DNA from: Pseudomonas sp. NBRC 111124
GTDB lineage: Bacteria; Pseudomonadota; Gammaproteobacteria; Pseudomonadales; Pseudomonadaceae
Assembly: GCF_001320245.1 (NCBI RefSeq)
Contig: NZ_BCBA01000061.1
Coordinates: 1-52,046, forward strand
Reading direction: 5' to 3'
Length of the DNA stretch: 52,046 nucleotides
In this document: piece by piece, positions 25,016 through 32,814 of the stretch
Layout: the number at the start of each line of letters is the position of its first letter
How positions within the stretch are numbered: position 1 is the first letter of the stretch
Notes under the pieces: generated by a model
Told to the model about the DNA's origin: nothing
The model's input: the letters and a program-made list of their open reading frames with translations, nothing else
The model's database searches: none
Made by a program: the position numbers and the translations under genes

Positions 25016-26923
25016 TCAAGCAGACAGCTCGACCAGCAGCTTGTTCAGGCGACGAACGTAAGCCGCCGGGTCCTTCAGGCTGTCACCAGCCGCCAGCGCA
25101 GCCTGATCGAAGAGAATGTGCGACAGTTCGGCGAAGCGGTCTTCGCTCTGCTCGTTGTCCAGCTTCTCGATCAGCGGGTGAGTCGGGTTGAATTCGAAGA
25201 TCGGCTTCGACTCCGGCACCTTCTGGCCGCTGGCTTCGAGGATCTGGCGCATCTGCAGGCCCAGGTCCTGTTCGCCGATGGCGAGGATCGCCGGCGAGTC
25301 GGTCAGGCGGTGCGAGACACGCACTTCGGCAACGCTGTCACCCAATGCACCTTTCAGGCGCTCGACCAGGCCTTCTTTGTCCTTGGCCACTTCTTCCTGG
25401 GCTTTCTTGTCCTCTTCCGAGTCCAGCTTGCCCAGGTCCAGGTCACCACGGGCGACGTCGACGAATGCCTTGCCATCGAACTCGTTGAGGTAGCTCATCA
25501 GCCACTCGTCGATACGGTCGGTCAGCAGCAGCACCTCGATGCCTTTCTTGCGGAAGACCTCCAGGTGCGGGCTGTTCTTGACCTGCGCGTAGGACTCGCC
25601 GGTGAGGTAGTAGATCTTGTCCTGGCCTTCCTTGGCACGCGCCAGGTAATCGGCCAGGGCCACGCTCTGCTCGCCGCTGTCGTCATGGGTGGAGGCGAAG
25701 CGCAGCAGGCCGGCGATCTTTTCCTTGTTGGCGAAGTCTTCAGCCGGGCCTTCCTTCAGCACCTGGCCGAAGTTTTTCCAGAAGCCCTTGTACTGCTCTG
25801 GCTCGTTCTTCGCCAGCTTCTCCAGCATGTCCAGCACACGCTTGGTCAGCGCGGTCTTCATCGAGTCGATGATCGGGTCTTTCTGCAGGATCTCGCGGGA
25901 CACGTTCAGCGACAGGTCGTTGGAGTCGACCACACCCTTGATGAAGCGCAGGTACAGCGGCAGGAACGACTCGGCCTGATCCATGATGAACACGCGCTGC
26001 ACATACAGCTTCAGGCCGCGTGGCGCTTCGCGCTGGTACAGGTCGAACGGTGCGCGTGCCGGTACGTACAGCAACGAATTGTATTCGAGCTTGCCTTCGA
26101 CCTTGTTGTGGCTCCAGGCCAGCGGGTTCTCAAAGTCATGACCGATGTGCTTGTAGAACTCCTGGTACTCTTCGTCCTTTACCTCGGAGCGCGAACGGGT
26201 CCACAGGGCGCTGGCGCGGTTGACGGTTTCCCATTCCTGCGCTGGCTGTTCTTCACCCTCGGCGGCTCCGGCCTGCTCCTTGGGCAGCTCGATCGGCAGG
26301 GCGATGTGGTCGGAGTACTTCTTGACCACGTTGCGCAGGCGCCAGCCATCGGCGAATTCCTGCTCGTCCTTCTTCAGGTGCAGGACGATGCGGGTGCCGC
26401 GCTGTGGCTTGTCGATGGTCGCGACTTCGAACTCACCTTCGCCCTTCGACGACCAGTGCACACCTTCGCTGGCCGGCTGGCCGGCACGGCGGCTGTAGAC
26501 ATCGACCTTGTCGGCAACGATGAAGGCCGAGTAGAAGCCCACGCCGAACTGACCGATCAGGTGCGAATCTTTCTTCTGGTCACCGGTGAGGTTCTTCATG
26601 AAGTCGGCAGTGCCGGACTTGGCGATGGTGCCCAAGTGAGCGATCACATCTTCGCGGCTCATCCCGATGCCGTTGTCCTCGAGGGTCACCGTGCCGGCGT
26701 CCTTGTCGAAGCTCAGGCGAATCTTCAGGTCGGCGTCGCCCTCGAGCAGCTCTGGCTTGGCCAGGGCCTCGAAGCGCAGCTTGTCGGCGGCGTCGGAGGC
26801 GTTGGAGATCAGTTCACGCAGGAAGATCTCCTTGTTCGAGTACAGCGAATGGATCATGAGGTGCAGCAGTTGCTTTACCTCGGTCTGGAAGCCCAGCGTT
26901 TCTTTTTGAGTCTCCACACTCAT
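25016..26923 (-). CDS. htpG: HtpG, bacterial Hsp90 chaperone
   Basis: A 635-residue chaperone beginning MSVETQKETLGFQTEVKQLL. The N-terminal GHKL ATPase domain shows ELISNASDAADKLR, DNGIGMSREDVI and GQFGVGFYSAF; middle and dimerisation domains follow in the usual order, with no truncation. Hsp90 proteins remodel client proteins with ATP. I chose the ATG at 26923; a longer in-frame start would add a tail absent from the family. Only 69 bases separate it from the thioesterase upstream on the same strand, and I could not find a sigma32-type promoter there. Confidence 0.98.
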   Translation of the reverse strand: MSVETQKETLGFQTEVKQLLHLMIHSLYSNKEIFLRELISNASDAADKLRFEALAKPELLEGDADLKIRLSFDKDAGTVTLEDNGIGMSREDVIAHLGTIAKSGTADFMKNLTGDQKKDSHLIGQFGVGFYSAFIVADKVDVYSRRAGQPASEGVHWSSKGEGEFEVATIDKPQRGTRIVLHLKKDEQEFADGWRLRNVVKKYSDHIALPIELPKEQAGAAEGEEQPAQEWETVNRASALWTRSRSEVKDEEYQEFYKHIGHDFENPLAWSHNKVEGKLEYNSLLYVPARAPFDLYQREAPRGLKLYVQRVFIMDQAESFLPLYLRFIKGVVDSNDLSLNVSREILQKDPIIDSMKTALTKRVLDMLEKLAKNEPEQYKGFWKNFGQVLKEGPAEDFANKEKIAGLLRFASTHDDSGEQSVALADYLARAKEGQDKIYYLTGESYAQVKNSPHLEVFRKKGIEVLLLTDRIDEWLMSYLNEFDGKAFVDVARGDLDLGKLDSEEDKKAQEEVAKDKEGLVERLKGALGDSVAEVRVSHRLTDSPAILAIGEQDLGLQMRQILEASGQKVPESKPIFEFNPTHPLIEKLDNEQSEDRFAELSHILFDQAALAAGDSLKDPAAYVRRLNKLLVELSA

Positions 26924-26992
26924 GGTCTTCAAAACTCCGATCTGATGGTAGTGACGCCTGGCGGCCGACATGGCCTGCGTTAACGGCGGATG

Positions 26993-27475
26993 TCATGCAG
27001 ATGGGGGCTGCCCGGACGATTTCAAGGGCTTTTCCGGTTCGATCTTGAAATGTGCGCGTGCGGTGGCGATCGGCGACTGCCGGTCAGCCTGCCAGGCCGT
27101 GATGGCGACGTTGGTGACCCTGCGGCCCTGGCGCCAGAGCTGGCACTGGGCATAGATGTCGCGAAAATGCCCAGGGCGCAAGTAGTCGATGGAGAAATCG
27201 ATGATCTTCGGAATGCTCGCACTTTCGCTGTAGATCAGCAGGTAGAGGGCCGCAGACAGCTCCATGAACCCGGCGATGACGCCACCATGGATAGCCGGCA
27301 GCAAGGGGTTGCCGATGTTGTCCTGGCTGGCCGGCAGGCGAAACAGCAGGTCATCGCCCTCGCGTTCGCACTCGATGCCAATCAGGCCAGCGTAAGGGAT
27401 CAGGTCCAGCAATGGGCCGTAATCACCGACAGCGTGGGCCGCATTCAACTGCTGACGAACGTTTTCAGGAATCAT
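26993..27475 (-). CDS. PaaI-type hotdog thioesterase
   Basis: A 160-residue hotdog-fold protein. The helix carrying the active region reads LPAIHGGVIAGFMELSAAL with H63-G-G and acidic E72, where family members usually have Asp or Glu; DYLRPGHFRDIYAQCQ lies in the next strand pair. These enzymes hydrolyse acyl-CoA thioesters; the substrate is unknown. Its ATG overlaps the stop of a second, distinct hotdog thioesterase by four bases. Confidence 0.88.
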   Translation of the reverse strand: MIPENVRQQLNAAHAVGDYGPLLDLIPYAGLIGIECEREGDDLLFRLPASQDNIGNPLLPAIHGGVIAGFMELSAALYLLIYSESASIPKIIDFSIDYLRPGHFRDIYAQCQLWRQGRRVTNVAITAWQADRQSPIATARAHFKIEPEKPLKSSGQPPSA

Positions 27476-27948
27476 GCCCCTCCCTCCTTCAGGCTGTTGC
27501 CGAAGCGGATGCCTCCTTTGATTTCCTGGCCCAGGCGCATAAAGGTGCCGACCACTTGGCAGATCGGCTGCTCCGGGTCGTCCTGGTAGGCGCTACCGCG
27601 GGTGAAGATCACATCGCGAGTGACCCGGTAGCATTGGGCGTGCCCGTATATGGGCTTGCCGGCCTCGGCCGGATGCATATAGTCGATGCGCAGGTCGAGG
27701 GTCGGACACACCTCGAAGCGCGGCAGCACGCACAGCGTCGCCATGCCGCAGGTGGTATCCATCAGCGTGGTCAGCGCACCGCCATGCACCGCGCCAGTCT
27801 GCGGATTGCCGACTATCGACTCAGACCAGGGCAATACCAGAGTCATGCCGTCACTGTCGGCATGGGCCACACGCATCTGTAACAACTGGCAATGCTTCAA
27901 TGCCGATAGAAAGCGCTCGGCCATCGCGTGCAAGCTTGATTCGTTCAT
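27472..27948 (-). CDS. PaaI-type hotdog thioesterase
   Basis: A 158-residue hotdog-fold thioesterase. The key helix is TGAVHGGALTTLMDTTCGMA with H55-G-G and D64, followed by LDLRIDYMHPAEAGKPIYGHA. It differs enough from the downstream thioesterase to suggest a heterodimer or two specificities rather than a recent duplication. First gene of the pair, starting at the ATG at 27948, divergent from the small lipoprotein gene. Confidence 0.88.
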   Translation of the reverse strand: MNESSLHAMAERFLSALKHCQLLQMRVAHADSDGMTLVLPWSESIVGNPQTGAVHGGALTTLMDTTCGMATLCVLPRFEVCPTLDLRIDYMHPAEAGKPIYGHAQCYRVTRDVIFTRGSAYQDDPEQPICQVVGTFMRLGQEIKGGIRFGNSLKEGGA

Positions 27949-28101
27949 ATGCAGGTTCCGTGATCGTTGCCGTTACGGCATAAAAACAGTAAAAAGTCCA
28001 TATAGAACACGGCGTTATATATCTGTAAAAAAAGCGGAACTAATTCCACACCGCTGAACTCGAAGCAACAACTCACTTATTCACCAAGAGGAAACACCCC
28101 C

Positions 28102-28377
28102 ATGCGTAAACCTTTTGCTTTTGCTCTGATGCTGGCTGCTGCCATGGGCCTGGCTGCTTGCGATAAAGCGAGCGAAGACAAAGCCCAAGACGCACAAGAA
28201 CATCGTGAACAAGCCCAGGAAAAGATGGGTGATGCTCAGGATAAGATGAACGACGCTGCCAAGGAAAACGCTGAAGCCGCCAAAGATCAGGCCGAAGCCG
28301 AGCAGAAGGCTGCCGAAGAGGCCGCCCCGACTACTCCGGCACCGACCACCGCGCCTGCCGAACCTGCCAAGCAGTAA
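28102..28377 (+). CDS. Small Ala/Glu/Lys-rich lipoprotein
   Basis: A 91-residue lipoprotein. The signal peptide ends in the lipobox LAAC with Cys20. The mature chain is a long charged helix rich in Ala, Glu, Asp, Lys and Gln with repeated K-M-x-D-A patterns, then a Thr/Pro/Ala tail ending AKQ. This looks like an elongated periplasmic helix or coiled coil. The function is unknown. It has an AGAGGAA ribosome site and its own terminator. The 150-base gap upstream is unusually AT-rich for this window and probably holds the promoters of this gene and the divergent thioesterase pair. Confidence 0.88.
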   Translation: MRKPFAFALMLAAAMGLAACDKASEDKAQDAQEHREQAQEKMGDAQDKMNDAAKENAEAAKDQAEAEQKAAEEAAPTTPAPTTAPAEPAKQ

Positions 28378-28388
28378 TCGGCGGAAAC

Positions 28389-28417
28389 AAAAAAACCCGA
28401 CATCGTCGGGTTTTTTT
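28389..28417. terminator. Rho-independent terminator after the small lipoprotein
   Basis: A 13-base stem (28389-28401 with 28405-28417) of seven A-T pairs and a cccgac/gtcggg core, loop atc. The T run follows on the plus strand and the A run gives a T run on the other, so it can also terminate the convergent DUF599 gene. Confidence 0.92.
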
Positions 28418-28444
28418 GTGCCTGCACTTAACGGATTAAACGTT

Positions 28445-29194
28445 TCAGTTGCTAACCGTTGAGCTTTCTCTGGGCGCGTCTGTCAGGGAACTTTCAGTGG
28501 GCGTGAAGACCATGACGTCCAATACATCGGAATGGAACTCTCGGCGATAGAGAATCAGCACTACCCCGACACTCACGACCATGAACAGCCACGGGCTGAT
28601 AAACCAGGTGAGCATGGCCATGCCGAAGTAATAAGAGCGCAGGCCAAAGTTGAACTGGTTGGCTGCCAGCGACAGCACCCGTGCAGCACGTGACGCAAAC
28701 GCCTTGCGCTCCAGCTCGTTGACCTGGCGCTCGCCGATCATCGGCGCAGACCCCACCAGCACGGCGGCAAAGTTGTACTGGCGCATGCACCAACTGAAGG
28801 TGAAGAAGGCGTAGACGAAGACCATCGCCAGGCACAGCAGCTTGACTTCCGACATGCCCTGGGACGCCTGTTGCACCAGTGGCAGGTCCGCAAGCAGCGA
28901 CAAGGCGCGATCCGAAGCCCCCAGCACGGTGAGAATACCGGCGAGGATGATCAAGGTACTGGAAGCGAAGAACGAGGCGTTGCGCTCCAGGTTGCCGATC
29001 ACACTGGCGTCGGCGATGCGGTTATCGCGCAGCAGCATTCGGCGCATCCAGTCTTCCCGGTACAGGTGCAGCACACTGGCCAGGCACGCGGTATCGCGGC
29101 CCTTCCAGATGGCATAGCGGGTGTAGCCACCCCAGCAAAGGGCAAACCAGCAGACGGCCAGGAGGTTATGGAGGTTGCTTTGGATGAAGTTCAT
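28445..29194 (-). CDS. DUF599 integral membrane protein
   Basis: A 249-residue membrane protein beginning MNFIQSNLHNLLAVCWF. It has four or five hydrophobic segments: about 9-25, 78-96, 118-140 and 190-225. RDTACLASVLHLYREDWMRRM, FTFSWCMRQYNF and the LRSYYFGMAMLTWF segment match DUF599, a family of unknown function. The ATG at 29194 begins right at the first helix; longer in-frame starts would run across the brnQ terminator region. It lies alone on the minus strand. Confidence 0.85.
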   Translation of the reverse strand: MNFIQSNLHNLLAVCWFALCWGGYTRYAIWKGRDTACLASVLHLYREDWMRRMLLRDNRIADASVIGNLERNASFFASSTLIILAGILTVLGASDRALSLLADLPLVQQASQGMSEVKLLCLAMVFVYAFFTFSWCMRQYNFAAVLVGSAPMIGERQVNELERKAFASRAARVLSLAANQFNFGLRSYYFGMAMLTWFISPWLFMVVSVGVVLILYRREFHSDVLDVMVFTPTESSLTDAPRESSTVSN

Positions 29195-29279
29195 GCAGAA
29201 TTCCCGAGGGCCAGGTGCACAAAGAATAGTGACCGGGTTTCGACGTCTACAAGCGGTAAAAGGCACAACCTGAAACGAA

Positions 29280-29311
29280 AAAGCCCCGCATCCTTGCGGA
29301 TACGGGGCTTT
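29280..29311 (-). terminator. Rho-independent terminator of brnQ
   Basis: Outer stem aaagccccg (29280-29288) with cggggcttt (29303-29311), plus an inner atcc-ttgc-ggat hairpin. On the brnQ strand it ends in five T followed by CGTTT. Located about 70 bases beyond the brnQ stop. Confidence 0.85.
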
Positions 29312-29381
29312 AGAATCTCCACCCTTGGCGGGCACCCTACGGCTTGTGGCCGGTGCCGCCCCAGGGCTTCAACCTAGGGCA

Positions 29382-30695
29382 TCACGCCAACGCTTCGCGC
29401 GGCTTGCCCAGCATGCGGTCGCAGGCGACGGCGCCAATCAGCGTCACCACCGATGGCACCAGCCAGGCCAGGCCTTGGTCGCTCAGCGGCAGGTGCGCCA
29501 TCACGTCCGGCAGCACATGGGCCATGTCGCTGCCCTTGATCGCGTCGACAATACCGAACACCAGCGATACCAGCATCACGGGTGCCAGAATGCGGGTCGG
29601 CGAATGCCACAGGTCTTTCACGAAGCTCAGGCCGACTACCACGATGCACGGCGGATAGATGGCGGTCAGCACCGGGATCGAGAACATGATCAGCTTGGTC
29701 AGGCCCAGGTTGGAGATCAGCAGCGAGAAGCCCGCCAGGATCACCACCAGAGCACGGTACGACAGCGGCAAGATCTGGCTGAAATACTCGGCGCAGGCAC
29801 AGGTCAGGCCAACGGCAGTCACCAGGCACGCCAGGGCGATCAACACGGCCAGGAAGCCGCTGCCCAGGGAGCCGAAGGTGTGTTGCACATAGGCGTGCAG
29901 AACGGCCGCGCCGTTGGTGGCATCGGCAGCAATGTCGTGGCTGGTAGCGCCCAGGCGGAACAGGCTGATATACACCAGGGCCAGGCCGACACCGGCGATC
30001 AGGCCGGCGATGATGGCATAGCGGGTTATCAGCTTCGGCGACTCGACACCGCGCGAGCGGATGGCGTTGACGATGACGATACCGAATACCAGGGCACCGA
30101 GGGTGTCCATGGTCAGGTAGCCATCGGAGAAGCCTTTGGAGAAGGCGGCAGCGGCGTAGGCCGGCTGCGCTTCACCAATGGTCCCGGCCGGCAGCGCGAA
30201 GGCAGCGATGCCCAGCGCCGCCAGGGCGATGATTTTCAGCGGCGCAAGGAAGCGGCCGACCGTGTCGAGCAGCTTGCCCGGGTACATGGACACGGCCAGT
30301 ACCACGACGAAGTACACCAGGCTGTAGATGAACAGCGCTGTCGGGCTCTCACCGGTCAGCGGCGCCACGCCCACTTCAAACGACACAGTCGCGGTACGCG
30401 GGGTGGCGAACAGCGGGCCAACCGAAAGGTAGCACACGGCCGCCAGCAGGCCGCCGAAGAACTTGCCGATCGGGCTGCTCAGGGCGTCCATGCCACCACC
30501 GACCTTGGCCAAGGCGACCACGGTGATAACCGGCAGGCCTACAGCGGTAACCAGGAAGCCCAGGGCCGCCATCCATACATGCGGGCCAGACTGCAGACCG
30601 ACGATAGGCGGGAAGATGATGTTGCCGGCGCCCACGAAAAGCGCAAACGTCATAAAGCCAAGCGCCAGGATATCCTGGCCTTTGAGAACTTTCAT
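29382..30695 (-). CDS. brnQ: Branched-chain amino acid carrier
   Basis: A 437-residue transporter of the LIVCS family beginning MKVLKGQDILALGFMTFALF, with about twelve membrane helices. Family landmarks include GAGNIIFPPIVGLQSG, YLSVGPLFATPRTATVSFE and ACLVTAVGLTCACAEYF. It couples Leu, Ile or Val uptake to a cation gradient. The ATG at 30695 is preceded by a long leader containing a stable hairpin. Full length, monocistronic, with its own terminator. Confidence 0.95.
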   Translation of the reverse strand: MKVLKGQDILALGFMTFALFVGAGNIIFPPIVGLQSGPHVWMAALGFLVTAVGLPVITVVALAKVGGGMDALSSPIGKFFGGLLAAVCYLSVGPLFATPRTATVSFEVGVAPLTGESPTALFIYSLVYFVVVLAVSMYPGKLLDTVGRFLAPLKIIALAALGIAAFALPAGTIGEAQPAYAAAAFSKGFSDGYLTMDTLGALVFGIVIVNAIRSRGVESPKLITRYAIIAGLIAGVGLALVYISLFRLGATSHDIAADATNGAAVLHAYVQHTFGSLGSGFLAVLIALACLVTAVGLTCACAEYFSQILPLSYRALVVILAGFSLLISNLGLTKLIMFSIPVLTAIYPPCIVVVGLSFVKDLWHSPTRILAPVMLVSLVFGIVDAIKGSDMAHVLPDVMAHLPLSDQGLAWLVPSVVTLIGAVACDRMLGKPREALA

Positions 30696-31038
30696 TTAAG
30701 GTAGTACCACACTGCTGAAATCGGGATTCGAGAGGGGGATTTCCCTTTGGATAAGGGGAAATGCTGCCCGGCTTGGTAGGCCAGACCCGTTTAGCGTGTC
30801 GTTCCCTTTTGGGGTACGGGCACAGAGTGAACGCGTAGATTAACCGTTTTACCCGGCAAACGCACTGGCACAGTGCTGCTTGTCCGATGTGCGTACATGT
30901 TTGTCGTCTGTGCGACCGAGAACAGTGGGGATTATCCCCGGATTGAAACTTTCGTCTGCGCGAAAATTCCTATCGAAATGATCGAAAAAGCCTATACCCC
31001 TGCGCCTTGCCAAAAGACACAGGGGCGTTGCGCGTCAG
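30696..31038. other. Intergenic region: brnQ leader and end of the three-gene cluster
   Basis: No convincing gene. Near brnQ there is a 10-base stem with one G-T pair at 30739-30762 (atttcccttt...aaggggaaat) and, further up, a small palindrome at 30862-30876 (gcactg-gca-cagtgc). At the other end, cccctg (30997-31002) and cagggg (31020-31025) could pair across a 17-base loop and are followed on the minus strand by a T run, a weak terminator for the gene ending at 31039. A 70-codon plus-strand frame at 30873-31085 has no ribosome site and is not called. Confidence 0.5.
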
Positions 31039-31227
31039 TCAACCTGGGTTGCGCTCGGCGGCACGGGCCTGCCAATAGCGCTTGATCTCATGAATATCAG
31101 CGAAATTGAAACGCAACTTGGGAACCAGCCCACTGCCACATGCCCCCGCCGCCCTGGTTGCACTGTGCGACGCCGCTTCGCTACCTGCGTGATAAAGCCG
31201 AACCTCGGCCCAGATTGGATTGTTCAT
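31039..31227 (-). CDS. Small 62-residue protein of unknown function
   Basis: The protein starts MNNPIWAEVRLYHAGSEAAS, has a Gly/Ala/Ser-rich middle with its single Cys in AAGACGSGLVP, and ends with a basic, aromatic helical tail (FADIHEIKRYWQARAAERNPG). There is no signal peptide or membrane helix. The ATG at 31227 has AGAGG seven bases upstream. It is the last gene of a three-gene operon, 28 bases behind the cupin-like gene. A small protein beside a possible oxygenase raises the thought of a modified-peptide precursor, but there is no recognisable leader/core boundary or modification hot-spot and no exporter or protease gene nearby. I do not recognise the family. Confidence 0.65.
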   Translation of the reverse strand: MNNPIWAEVRLYHAGSEAASHSATRAAGACGSGLVPKLRFNFADIHEIKRYWQARAAERNPG

Positions 31228-31255
31228 GTTCAAACCTCTCGCTTGAGTGAATGCA

Positions 31256-31906
31256 TCATCGACGATGCGATTGCCACAAGGCCTCGATGCGCCGATAGGT
31301 ATCAGCTTCCTGCTCATCAATGCCTGAATGGACGGGCTGCAGGTCCTGATTGAAGCTCCACGCACGCAGACCGGGTTGGTCACGTCGCGGGTCTGCGATC
31401 ATCAAGGCCAGCGATATAGAGAAGTCTTCGGGCGGGGTGACGTAGTGCATATCGTCAAACGCCCTCAGGTGCAGCAGCGTGCCCGGGCTTAAGCGTAGTG
31501 ACTCGGTAGCCCCCATTATCGGCCTGGCACCGTCGCCCAGTTGCGCAGCATTCTCGATAGACTGCTTGACACTGTGATAGCCGCTGCCGTGGTAACCGAT
31601 TGCATAGAGTTCGAAGTCGTGGGTGTGGGGCAAGCCGTAGATGAATGTCTGCTGCTCAACCTGCGCCTCAACAGGCATCCACAGGGTCATGCGCAATGAC
31701 ATTTCCAGAGAATGGAACAATGAAAAACTGTAGGCGTTGTAGGCTTGCTCCCCCCGAGTAAAGCCATGTTCACGCAGATGCGCTCGCACCCCTTCCCCCA
31801 GCAACCCACGGTTTGCAGCCAGCGCACGCAGGACATTCTTTACTGGCTCCCGGTAAGGCCTGCGGACCAGCACCTGCAGGCGCTCGATACCTTTACGCAG
31901 ATTCAT
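31256..31906 (-). CDS. Cupin-like protein of unknown function
   Basis: A 216-residue soluble protein. The N-terminal 60 residues look helical. Residues 70-172 look like a double-stranded beta-helix: LPHTHDFELYAIGYHGSGY carries H94, H96, E99 and H106, and LSPGTLLHLRAFDDMHYVTPP carries H146 and H154, close to the two cupin motifs that bind Fe or other metals. A C-terminal tail of about 45 residues follows. The spacing is not a textbook cupin, so the metal site is an inference. Its ATG overlaps the stop of the upstream gene by four bases (ATGA). Possible roles are a non-heme iron oxygenase or a metal-dependent sensor; nothing in the sequence decides between them. Confidence 0.7.
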   Translation of the reverse strand: MNLRKGIERLQVLVRRPYREPVKNVLRALAANRGLLGEGVRAHLREHGFTRGEQAYNAYSFSLFHSLEMSLRMTLWMPVEAQVEQQTFIYGLPHTHDFELYAIGYHGSGYHSVKQSIENAAQLGDGARPIMGATESLRLSPGTLLHLRAFDDMHYVTPPEDFSISLALMIADPRRDQPGLRAWSFNQDLQPVHSGIDEQEADTYRRIEALWQSHRR

Positions 31907-32676
31907 GCCCGCTCCTTCGCCAGGTAACCTGACACCAGCTCATTCAACTGTTCATCCCCACCAGCCTGCAGTAACGCACAGTACTCATGCCGCCTTGCTG
32001 GCGAATGCTTCACGAGTATCTGGAATGCCTGCCAGCGCAGCGCAGGGTGCGGGTGATACACCAACGATTGGGCCACATGCTGCAAGCCTGGATCGTCGAC
32101 TGCCTGCAACGCCTGCAGCAGAACAATAAACCGGGATACCTCCCCATCCGCTGGAAACCAGGCAATACACGACAGGCTCTCTTGCTCGTATACGGCGATG
32201 TCACCTCCCGGTACGGGTACGCTGAGGCTGAACGCCAGATGCTCAGCCACCCCCGGCTGGTTCAAGCCCGCGACCTGGCACTCGCCGCGAATGAGCAAGG
32301 GTGCCTGCGGGTGAACCAATACCCACTCGGGACACACCAAGTGGTTACCCTCACGGCGATAGACACACAGCCAGTAGCTCAAGCCTGAGGGGGCAAACCA
32401 GACGCAGTGGCCGGACGTGGAATACAGGTGCTCAGTGCTCTCTTGCACCCTGACGATGTCCAACGCCACGCCTTGTTCAAGGTCGAAACTCAGCCTATCA
32501 CCAACAGAGGTCGCGACACTGGCGAGCAAACGATCGCGCTCTCCTTCAGGCACACGGGCCTTGCTCTGATTGAAGCGTTGCCAAACCTGCTCGATCAGCA
32601 ACCGCATGTCGAGCGTGCGTACCTGTTCCAGCAAGGCCTCAGGGGAAGCGGCAATGGCAGATAGTACTTTGAACAT
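31903..32676 (-). CDS. Unknown protein with HEAT-like C-terminal region
   Basis: A 257-residue soluble protein beginning MFKVLSAIAASPEALLEQV. The first 60 residues look helical, the middle (about 65-185) is rich in beta strands with many aromatic and Cys residues, and the last 75 residues form paired helices with the HEAT-like phrase HPHPALRWQAFQILVKHSPA. No catalytic motif was found. I chose the ATG at 32676, which has TTGAGG upstream, over a TTG three codons earlier. First gene of the three-gene operon; translationally coupled to the cupin-like gene. Codon use in this operon looks less GC-biased than in the flanking brnQ and suc genes. Confidence 0.65.
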   Translation of the reverse strand: MFKVLSAIAASPEALLEQVRTLDMRLLIEQVWQRFNQSKARVPEGERDRLLASVATSVGDRLSFDLEQGVALDIVRVQESTEHLYSTSGHCVWFAPSGLSYWLCVYRREGNHLVCPEWVLVHPQAPLLIRGECQVAGLNQPGVAEHLAFSLSVPVPGGDIAVYEQESLSCIAWFPADGEVSRFIVLLQALQAVDDPGLQHVAQSLVYHPHPALRWQAFQILVKHSPARRHEYCALLQAGGDEQLNELVSGYLAKERA

Positions 32677-32764
32677 GGGCCTCAAGACTCACACGATCAC
32701 ATTGAGCGAATGATCGCGGCAGAGGCGCTCGATAACAAAGACGGAAACCGTGTCACTGAAACGA

Positions 32765-32790
32765 CAGAGGCCACCCGAAGGTGGCCTCTG
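32765..32790 (-). terminator. Stem-loop terminator downstream of sucD
   Basis: A perfect 11-base stem, cagaggccacc (32765-32775) with its complement (32780-32790), and loop cgaa, 24 bases past the sucD stop. Only a short interrupted T stretch follows on the minus strand. It separates the TCA genes from the accessory operon on the same strand. Confidence 0.75.
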
Positions 32791-32814
32791 TGCGCGTGGG
32801 GGGTGTAGCAAGTA

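Noticed and set aside
28030..28060. gaacta near the small lipoprotein as an AlgU (sigma22) -35 element
   Set aside because: No TCTGA-type -10 at the required 16-17 base spacing was found.
28102..28377. Small lipoprotein considered as a colicin/microcin or toxin-antitoxin member
   Set aside because: It has a standard lipobox and long charged helix like structural lipoproteins, no immunity or partner gene, and its own promoter region and terminator.
30873..31085. A 70-codon plus-strand frame in the brnQ upstream gap
   Set aside because: No ribosome site, no conserved-looking features, and it overlaps the end of the small-protein gene on the other strand.
31039..32676. Three-gene cluster considered as a toxin-antitoxin, restriction or phage-defence module
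   Set aside because: No nuclease, nucleotidyltransferase, NTPase, reverse transcriptase or Toll/interleukin-type motif was seen in any of the proteins, and no integrase or attachment repeat flanks it. Kept as a finding of unknown function instead.
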